This document shows positions 15,543 through 20,817 of a DNA stretch of 20,817 bases, piece by piece. This DNA comes from an uncultured Bacteroidales bacterium. Lineage in GTDB: Bacteria; Bacteroidota; Bacteroidia; Bacteroidales; P3. A model generated the notes under the pieces. That model saw only the letters and a program-made list of their open reading frames with translations. It was not told where the DNA came from and ran no database searches. The stretch lies in assembly GCA_946540365.1 (NCBI GenBank), contig CAMNIH010000016.1, positions 1 through 20,817 on the forward strand, in the 5' to 3' direction. A program made the position numbers and the translations under genes. Each line of letters opens with the position of its first letter. Position 1 is the stretch's first letter.

Positions 15543-17195
15543 ATGCTTGTCAACCTACATATCGAGAACTATGCCTTGATTCGCGAAAGCGATATCGCCT
15601 TCGGCCCGGGCTTCGTGGCCATCACCGGCGAGACGGGTGCCGGCAAGAGCATCCTCCTCGGCGCCCTGGGGCTGCTCCTCGGCCAGCGGGCCGACAGCGG
15701 CGTGCTGGCCGAAGCCGACCGCAAGTGTGTCGTCGAGGCCCAGTTCGACATCGCCGGCCTGGGTCTGGAAGCCCTCTTCGCCCAAGCCGATGTCGACTAC
15801 GACGACCGCCTCATCCTGCGGCGCGAGATACTGCCGTCGGGCAAGAGCCGCGCCTTCGTCAACGACACCCCCGTGCAGCTGCCCTTCCTCAAGGCGCTCA
15901 GCCCGCGCATCATCGACATCCACTCGCAACATCAGACCCTCACCCTGGCCGACAGCCTTTTCCGCTTCGCCCTGCTCGACACCCTCGGGGCCCGCGAGGC
16001 CTCGCAGGCCTACGCCGCCGCCTACCGCACCTACCAGGACCTCAAGCGCCAGCTCGAGGAGCTCACCGCCACCGAGGCCCAGAACCGGCGCGACCAGGAC
16101 TACCTCCAGTTCCAGTACGACGAGCTGGCCGCCGCCGCCCTCGAGGCCGACGAGCAGGAGGCCCTCGAGCAGGAGTCGCACCTGTTGGCCCATGCCGAGG
16201 CGGTGCGCGAAGGGCTCTCCACTGCCGCCGCCCTGCTCGACGACGACAGCGAGCAGGCCGTCCTGCCCCGCCTGCGGGCCGCCAAGTCGGCCCTCGCGCA
16301 TATCGCCTCCTATCACCCCGACGCCGAGGCCCTCCTGCAGCGCCTCGACTCGGCCCTCATCGAACTCGACGACATCGACCGCGAGCTGCAGCACACCGCC
16401 GACGGCGTCTCCTTCAGCCCCGAGCGCCAGCAGCAGGTCGACGACCGCCTGGCCCTCCTCTACCGGCTGCAGAAGAAGCACGGAGTCGACAGCGTGGAGG
16501 CCCTCATCGCCATCCGCGACGACCTCGACCGGCGCCTGCAGTCCATCGCCTCGCTCGACGGCCGCATCCAGGCCCTCATGGAGGAGGTCGACCGCGCCTT
16601 CGCCGCCGTGCAGACGGCGGCCGACGCCCTCAGCCGTGCCCGTGCCGCGGCGGGCAAGGCCCTCGCCGAGGGCATCCTCCCCACGCTCCGCGACCTGGGC
16701 ATGCCCGAGGCACGCTTCGCCGTCGACCTCGCCCCCACCGCCACCTATGGCCCCACGGGCCACGACGCGGTGCAGTTCCTCTTCAACGCCAACCGCGGCG
16801 CCGCCCTGCGCGACCTCTCCAAGGTGGCCTCCGGCGGCGAGCTCTCGCGTCTGATGCTGGCCATCAAGAGCATGCTCACCAGCCATACGCTCCTCCCCAC
16901 GATCATCTTCGACGAGATCGACACCGGCGTCAGCGGCGACATCGCGGGCGCCGTGGGCCGTATCATGTGCCGCATGGCCGGGCGGATGCAGGTCGTGGCC
17001 ATCACCCACCTGCCCCAGATCGCCGCCCGCGCCGGCCAGCACCTGAAGGTCTACAAGGAACAGACGGCCGACCGCACCGTCAGCCGCATCCGTGCGCTCG
17101 CCCCCGCCGAGCGCGTCACCGAGGTGGCCGTCATGCTCAGCTCCGACCCGCCCACCCCGGCGGCGCTCCAGACCGCCAAAGAACTGATGCAATGA
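15543..17195 (+). CDS. recN: DNA repair protein RecN (SMC-like ATPase)
   Basis: RecN is a cohesin/SMC-like ATPase acting in double-strand break repair. The 550-residue product has the full family architecture. The N-terminal nucleotide-binding half starts MLVNLHIENYALI and has Walker A GETGAGKS (29-36). Next come DIHSQHQTLTLAD and a long Glu/Ala/Leu-rich coiled coil with a central hinge (about 150-360). The C-terminal half carries the ABC signature SGGELSRLMLAIK, Walker B TIIFDEIDTGVSG and the H-loop region VVAITHLPQIAARAGQHLKV. The start four bases after sufS gives the conserved N-terminus. The last codon and stop overlap the aroK start as ATGA, suggesting translational coupling. Confidence 0.97.
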   Translation: MLVNLHIENYALIRESDIAFGPGFVAITGETGAGKSILLGALGLLLGQRADSGVLAEADRKCVVEAQFDIAGLGLEALFAQADVDYDDRLILRREILPSGKSRAFVNDTPVQLPFLKALSPRIIDIHSQHQTLTLADSLFRFALLDTLGAREASQAYAAAYRTYQDLKRQLEELTATEAQNRRDQDYLQFQYDELAAAALEADEQEALEQESHLLAHAEAVREGLSTAAALLDDDSEQAVLPRLRAAKSALAHIASYHPDAEALLQRLDSALIELDDIDRELQHTADGVSFSPERQQQVDDRLALLYRLQKKHGVDSVEALIAIRDDLDRRLQSIASLDGRIQALMEEVDRAFAAVQTAADALSRARAAAGKALAEGILPTLRDLGMPEARFAVDLAPTATYGPTGHDAVQFLFNANRGAALRDLSKVASGGELSRLMLAIKSMLTSHTLLPTIIFDEIDTGVSGDIAGAVGRIMCRMAGRMQVVAITHLPQIAARAGQHLKVYKEQTADRTVSRIRALAPAERVTEVAVMLSSDPPTPAALQTAKELMQ

Positions 17196-17668
17196 ACTAC
17201 TACTTAGTGGGATACATGTACTGTGGCAAGACCACCTTCGGGCGCACCCTGGCGGCCGCCAAGGGGATGGACTACCTCGACCTCGACCAGGCCTTCGAGG
17301 CCCGCTACCACTACACCGTACCCATGTTCTTCGAACGCTTCGGCGAGGCGGCCTTCCGCACCCTCGAGACCCAGATGCTCCATTCCACCGCCGCGCTCGA
17401 CAACACGGTCATCGCCACCGGCGGCGGCACCCCCTGCCACAGCGGCAACATGGACTTCATCCTGGCCCACGGCACCGCCATCTACCTCGAGATGAGCGTC
17501 GATGCCCTCGTCGAGCGGGCCCTGCGCAGCCGCCACCGGCGTCCGCTGCTCCACGGCCTCCCCGAACCCCGCATGCGCGCCGCCATCGAGGAGCAGCTGA
17601 AAGAAAGGGAGCCCGTCTACCGGCGGGCCCCCATCATCCTTGACGGATCCAATCCTGTAATTCCTTAG
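17192..17668 (+). CDS. aroK: Shikimate kinase
   Basis: Shikimate kinase phosphorylates the 3-hydroxyl of shikimate with ATP, the fifth step of the chorismate pathway. In the 158-residue product: P-loop GYMYCGKT (7-14), DLD with D32 for shikimate, FRTLE with R56 and E59, GGG (77-79) and the lid RRPLL. The P-loop reads GYMYCGKT instead of the common GYMGAGKT, but the spacing is right. It is about 10-20 residues shorter than most family members, ending at RRAPIILDGSNPVIP without the usual final helix. The start overlaps the recN stop by four bases. Its stop overlaps the stop of the convergent nucleoside kinase gene (shared TTAG). Confidence 0.92.
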   Translation: MNYYLVGYMYCGKTTFGRTLAAAKGMDYLDLDQAFEARYHYTVPMFFERFGEAAFRTLETQMLHSTAALDNTVIATGGGTPCHSGNMDFILAHGTAIYLEMSVDALVERALRSRHRRPLLHGLPEPRMRAAIEEQLKEREPVYRRAPIILDGSNPVIP

Positions 17669-19356
17669 TACTCGAAGGCGCTGCCTCCCAAGAACTCGCG
17701 CATGATCGAGTTGTGGGGGATGTACTTGTCGTCGATGGGCAGCAGCAGCTCGGAGAAGACCAGCAGCTGCTGGGCCGAGGCGTACTCCTCGCAGTCTTCG
17801 GGCACCTGCTTCAGCAGGGGCTCGGCGTAGCGCTTGAGCACACCCAGTTCGTAGAGCAGGGCGCTGTTGAACATCACGTTGGCGTTCTCCTGGTAGGGGA
17901 AGATGTGTTTGCGCTCGCCGCGCACCACCTCGGGCCAGCGGCGCAGGGTCTCGTAGGCGTTCCAGCCGCGGAAGTTGTTGTCGCGCACGATGCGGCGCAC
18001 CAGCCGGTTGTCGGTGCCGTGGATGATGTTCTGGTCGTCGATGGCCAGCTGGGTGAGGGCCGAGACGTAGACCTTGAACTTCAGCGCCTCGTCGATCTGG
18101 GCCGTCAGCTTGGGGTTGAGGCCGTGGATGCCTTCGACCACCAGGATGCTGCGGGGCCCCATCTGGAGGGTCTTGCCGCTGAAGTAGGGCTCGCCCTTGA
18201 TGAAGTCGTAGGTCGGTATCTTCACCTCCTCGCCACGGAAGAGGGCGTTGAGCTGCTCGTTGAGCAGCGGTATGTCGAGGGCTTCGACACACTCGAAGTC
18301 GTACTCGCCGTTGGGCAGCTTGGGCGTGCGCTCGCGCCCGAGGAAGTAGTCGTCGAGCGAGATCTGCTTCACGTCGTAGCCCAGCACGTTGAGCTGCACG
18401 CTCAGGCGGCGGCACGAGGTGGTCTTGCCGCTGCTCGACGGGCCGGCCAGCAGCACCATGCGGGCGCCGCTCTGGCGCACTTGGTCGGCGATCTCGGCAT
18501 ACTTCTTCTCATGCAGCGCCTCGGCCAGCAGGATGAGCTGCTGGCCGCCGTGGTCGTGGACGATGCGGTTGTAGTCGCCCACCGTGGGGGTCTGCAGCAG
18601 CTCCACCCACTCGTGGTGCTCGCGGAAGATGGCGAACAGCTTGGGCGTGTCCTGGAAGATGGAGAGCTTGTCGGGATGCTCGGGGTCGGCACACATCAGC
18701 AGGAAGCCGTCCTCGTAGAGGCGCAGGTCCCAGGTGGTGATGCAGCCCGTCGAGGGGGCCAGCTTGCCGTTGATCTTGTGTACCTTGTCGTCGAGGAAGT
18801 TCATCTCGATGTACAGCTGGCGCAGGTGCTCGAGCACGTAGAGCGTCTTGGGCACCTGCTGGTCGCGCACCAGCTCGATGGCATCCTTGAGCAGCATCGT
18901 CTTGTTGACGAAGGGCAGGTCCTGCTCCTGCATCTCGATCATGCGGTCGCGCACGGCGGTACACACCTCCATGTGGTCGGGCAGCTCGTAGCCCTCCTCG
19001 TTGGATTCGATGCGGCAGTAGAAGCCGTTCTGCAACGAGTGGTCGATGCTGAGCGAGGCCTTGGGATAGCAGTCGCGCACGGCAGCATAGAGCATGAAGC
19101 ACAGCGAATTGCGATACATGCGGAAGCCCTGCCGGTCGGTGATGTCGATCAGACGCACCACCTTGGGGTTGTAGATGTGGTACTGCATCGGCTTCACCGT
19201 GTTGTTCACCAGTGCGCCGAGGATGGGCCAGCGCAAGGGTTCGCCGGCGGCGGCCTTCTCTTTGGTGTAATGTTCGGCCAGTTCGGCCACCTGAGTGCCC
19301 TGCGGCACCCTCATCCGCTCGCCCGTGTTGGCAAGCACTATCTCTACGTCGGTCAT
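17665..19356 (-). CDS. TGS-domain nucleoside (uridine-type) kinase
   Basis: A 563-residue fusion found widely in Bacteroidetes and Firmicutes. Residues 1-65 form a TGS-like domain (VEIVLANTGERMRVPQGTQV). Residues about 70-240 resemble the second additional domain of threonyl-tRNA synthetase. Residues about 300-563 are a phosphoribulokinase/uridine-kinase P-loop domain with VLLAGPSSSGKTT (301-313), SLDDYF (333-338), YDFIKGEP (383-390) and ILVVEGIHGLN (404-414). The kinase part should phosphorylate a nucleoside, most likely uridine or cytidine, but the exact substrate and the purpose of the N-terminal RNA-binding-like part are not established. The ATG at 19356 gives the usual N-terminus (MTDVEIVLANTGE). 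The family ending LREFxGGS is kept (MREFLGGSAFEY), so this gene is full length at the overlap with aroK. Its leader lies within the inverted repeat of the neighbouring four-helix-bundle unit. Confidence 0.92.
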   Translation of the reverse strand: MTDVEIVLANTGERMRVPQGTQVAELAEHYTKEKAAAGEPLRWPILGALVNNTVKPMQYHIYNPKVVRLIDITDRQGFRMYRNSLCFMLYAAVRDCYPKASLSIDHSLQNGFYCRIESNEEGYELPDHMEVCTAVRDRMIEMQEQDLPFVNKTMLLKDAIELVRDQQVPKTLYVLEHLRQLYIEMNFLDDKVHKINGKLAPSTGCITTWDLRLYEDGFLLMCADPEHPDKLSIFQDTPKLFAIFREHHEWVELLQTPTVGDYNRIVHDHGGQQLILLAEALHEKKYAEIADQVRQSGARMVLLAGPSSSGKTTSCRRLSVQLNVLGYDVKQISLDDYFLGRERTPKLPNGEYDFECVEALDIPLLNEQLNALFRGEEVKIPTYDFIKGEPYFSGKTLQMGPRSILVVEGIHGLNPKLTAQIDEALKFKVYVSALTQLAIDDQNIIHGTDNRLVRRIVRDNNFRGWNAYETLRRWPEVVRGERKHIFPYQENANVMFNSALLYELGVLKRYAEPLLKQVPEDCEEYASAQQLLVFSELLLPIDDKYIPHNSIMREFLGGSAFEY

Positions 19357-19365
19357 TTGTTTTAG

Positions 19366-19431
19366 CGATTAGGTAGACAGTAGTCAAGTAGATAAGTAGT
19401 TAAGGCAAATGCTGCCCTTGCCACCTAATCG
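19366..19431. repeat. Left inverted-repeat end of the four-helix-bundle unit, with nested palindrome
   Basis: Positions 19373-19408 read GTAGACAGTAG, then AAGTAGAT/AAGTAGTT-type 8-base units, ending TTAAGGCAA. This is the inverted partner of 19810-19845 (32 of 36 positions match). The segment is also palindromic in itself: CGATTAGGT (19366-19374) against ACCTAATCG (19423-19431), and inside that GGCAA (19404-19408) against TTGCC (19418-19422). The stop codon of the four-helix-bundle gene (19425-19427) lies inside the outer arm. Confidence 0.8.
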
Positions 19432-19799
19432 TCCCACTGCTGTCTGGTTTTAATTGCGTTAATATAACTATTCAAAACTTTACTGGTCTCTTCTATCTCC
19501 ACGAGCATCTGCTCCGCCTCGTCGGAGGTGATGTAGTTGAAGTCGACGGACAGGTATACAAAGCAGCGGCACTCTTCCAGGCTGCCTTGTGAGTAGTTGT
19601 AGAATCGCAGTTTGTCGTCTTTCCCCAGGCGTTTGTAGCCCTCGGCGATGTTGGCTGCAATCGACACGGCGGCGCGTTGGAACTGGGAGGTCAGCCCGTA
19701 TCGTTCCACGTCGGGGAAGTGGCGTGCCACCCGATACACGTGGTTGATGAATACACGTGCCTTCTGCCATGCGATAACGTCCTCGAAACGCGATGTCAT
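19425..19799 (-). CDS. Four-helix-bundle protein (23S rRNA intervening-sequence / S23 / Avd-like family)
   Basis: A 124-residue protein with the family signature nearly complete: RFEDVIAWQKARVFINHVYR (4-23), FPDVERYGLTSQFQRAAVSI (28-47), ANIAEGYKRLGKDD (49-62), YNYSQGSLEECRCFVYLSVD (67-86) and a last helix of about 93-118. Family members occur as ORFs in 23S rRNA intervening sequences, as the Avd accessory protein of diversity-generating retroelements, and as many orphan genes whose function is unknown; the fold binds nucleic acid in the Avd case. The gene is visibly less G+C-rich than its neighbours and uses codons such as TTA, ATA and AAA that they avoid, suggesting separate origin. It lies between aminopeptidase P and the nucleoside kinase, same strand, within 36-bp inverted repeats. 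Its last codons (TRQQWDD) resemble the flanking repeat. No reverse transcriptase or transposase is nearby. Confidence 0.93.
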   Translation of the reverse strand: MTSRFEDVIAWQKARVFINHVYRVARHFPDVERYGLTSQFQRAAVSIAANIAEGYKRLGKDDKLRFYNYSQGSLEECRCFVYLSVDFNYITSDEAEQMLVEIEETSKVLNSYINAIKTRQQWDD

Positions 19800-19809
19800 A
19801 CGATCGGTA

Positions 19810-19854
19810 TTGCCTTACCTACTTAACTACTTACCTACTGTCTACTTAACTACT
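19810..19854. repeat. Right inverted-repeat end of the four-helix-bundle unit
   Basis: Reading the minus strand, 8-base units AGTAGTTA, AGTAGAC, AGTAGGTA, AGTAGTTA, AGTAGGTA are followed by AGGCAA. The 36-base core 19810-19845 matches 19373-19408 in inverted orientation at 32 of 36 positions. It begins 11 bases upstream of the four-helix-bundle ATG and ends close to the aminopeptidase P stop codon (19858-19860). Confidence 0.85.
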
Positions 19855-19857
19855 CGA

Positions 19858-20817
19858 TCAGCTGTTCATCACCTCTTCGATCTCCTTGACGGTCTTGGGG
19901 ATGGGCTTGCCGAGGATGCGGGCGCCGGTGTCGGTGACCAGCACGTCGTCCTCGATGCGGATGCCGCCGAAGTCGCGCCATTTGTTGAGCTCGTCGAAGT
20001 TGATGAAGTCCTTGCAGGTGCCTTCGGCCTGCCACTTGTCGATCAGGGCGGGGATGAAGTAGCAGCCCGGCTCGTCGGTGATGACGAAGCCCGGTTGCAG
20101 GCGGCGGCCGCAGCGCAGGCTGCCCAGGCCGAACTGCTCGCTCGGGCGGGTCTCGTCGTCGTAGCCCACGTTGATCTGGCCGTAGTTCTCCATGTCGTGT
20201 ACGTCGAGGCCCATCATGTGGCCCAGGCCGTGGGGCATGAGGAGGCTGTGGGCGCCGGCCTCGACGATGTCGTCGACCGCCCCCCGGAGGATGCCGATGC
20301 CCTTGTAGCCCTCGGCCAGCTTGCGGCTGGCGGCCTGGTGTACTTCCTTGTAGGTGATGCCCGGGCGGGTGACGGCGGCGGCCTCCAGCTGGGCGCTGAG
20401 GACGATCTCGTAGATGGTCTTCTGGCGCTCGTCGAAGCGGCCTCCCACGGGCACCGAGCGGGTGATGTCGGAGCAGTAGTTCATCGGCGTCTCGCAGCCG
20501 GCGTCCATCACCAGCATGCGGCCCACCTCGAGGCGGTTGTTGTGGCCGTGGTTGTGGAGCGTCTCGCCGTGGACGGTCATGATCACGGGGAAGCTCACGG
20601 GGCCGTTGCCCTTCCAGGCCTCGCCTTCCATGAATCCGGCCAGCTCGTACTCGTAGCGGCCCGGCATGGCCATGCGCATGGCGCCGACGTGCATGTTGTA
20701 GGCCGTGGCGATGGCGCGTTCGATTTCGTCGATCTCCTCGGCGCTCTTGATCATGCGCTGCTTGACGCAGGCCAGGATGAGCTCCATCGAGGCGTGGCGG
20801 TCGACCGAGGCGTAGCT
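19858..20817 (-). CDS. Xaa-Pro aminopeptidase (aminopeptidase P, M24B), partial: 5' end outside window
   Basis: A cytoplasmic-type pita-bread metallopeptidase that removes an N-terminal residue preceding proline. The C-terminal catalytic domain is complete and carries all five expected metal ligands: the two aspartates in VMDAGCETPMNYCSDITRSV, the histidine in PHGLGHMMGLDVHDMENYG, and the glutamates in VITDEPGCYFIP and GGIRIEDDVLV. The frame stays open to the right edge (SYASVDRHAS before the first visible ATG at 20787), and the N-terminal creatinase-like domain of about 150 residues is missing from the window, so 20787 is not the real start. The stop codon lies a few bases from the right inverted repeat of the four-helix-bundle unit. 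Confidence 0.95.
   Translation of the reverse strand, partial: SYASVDRHASMELILACVKQRMIKSAEEIDEIERAIATAYNMHVGAMRMAMPGRYEYELAGFMEGEAWKGNGPVSFPVIMTVHGETLHNHGHNNRLEVGRMLVMDAGCETPMNYCSDITRSVPVGGRFDERQKTIYEIVLSAQLEAAAVTRPGITYKEVHQAASRKLAEGYKGIGILRGAVDDIVEAGAHSLLMPHGLGHMMGLDVHDMENYGQINVGYDDETRPSEQFGLGSLRCGRRLQPGFVITDEPGCYFIPALIDKWQAEGTCKDFINFDELNKWRDFGGIRIEDDVLVTDTGARILGKPIPKTVKEIEEVMNS

Noticed and set aside
14639..17192. Long antisense open frames opposite sufS and recN, and large alternate plus-strand frames inside recN
   Set aside because: Low-complexity Arg/Pro/Ala or Val/Gly/His-rich translations without domains. They are out of frame with sufS and recN, which carry complete motif sets.
19366..19860. 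Diversity-generating retroelement suggested by the Avd-like fold
   Set aside because: No reverse transcriptase, template repeat or variable repeat is visible. The flanking repeats are inverted and short-unit, not a TR/VR pair.
19366..19860. Classical insertion sequence with terminal inverted repeats
   Set aside because: The only ORF between the arms is the four-helix-bundle protein, which has no transposase catalytic motif, and I could not see a convincing target-site duplication.

Overview
The window is a G+C-rich chromosomal segment from a member of the Bacteroidota, most likely order Bacteroidales. Supporting evidence: a full-length SprA (the outer-membrane translocon of the type IX secretion system), a Bacteroidetes-type M64 peptidase, a two-domain TGS/uridine-kinase-like nucleoside kinase, and a promoter upstream of the yciO-like gene that matches the Bacteroidetes TTTG-N20-TAnnTTTG pattern. 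I cannot fix the family or genus. No rRNA, tRNA, CRISPR array, phage gene or transposase was recognised. No stretch longer than about 300 bases lacks a gene.

Layout. (1) 1-1439, minus strand: a yciO-like YrdC-domain gene followed by panC, which runs off the left edge. The gap between them is almost entirely a 7-bp-periodic inverted repeat, and another 7-bp repeat sits in frame inside panC. (2) 1586-4732, plus strand: secreted M64 metallopeptidase, beta-helix lipoprotein and ruvA, closely spaced and probably one operon. (3) 4739-4856: an 11-bp tandem repeat ending in a hairpin and T-tract. (4) 4904-13473, plus strand: sprA and a large TPR protein gene 17 bases after it. (5) 13508-17668, plus strand: DedA-family membrane protein, sufS-type cysteine desulfurase, recN and shikimate kinase, packed with gaps of 4 bases or fewer, or overlapping. 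The DedA reading frame begins inside a second copy of the 11-bp repeat. (6) 17665-20817, minus strand: the nucleoside kinase, whose stop overlaps the aroK stop tail to tail; a four-helix-bundle (23S rRNA intervening-sequence / Avd-like) gene inside a pair of 36-bp inverted repeats; and an M24 aminopeptidase P gene cut by the right edge.

Most genes are core housekeeping: pantothenate synthesis, tRNA-modification-type YrdC fold, Holliday junction processing, recombinational repair, Fe-S sulfur supply, shikimate pathway and nucleotide salvage. SprA and the secreted or lipidated products at 1586-4118 add a cell-envelope theme. The unusual layer is a set of short-unit repeats (units of 7, 8 and 11 bp), mostly in inverted pairs, lying at gene borders and in two cases inside coding sequence. 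The strongest candidate for something undescribed is the four-helix-bundle gene bounded by its own inverted repeats. It has the same architecture as a 23S rRNA intervening sequence but lies in a protein-coding gene cluster.
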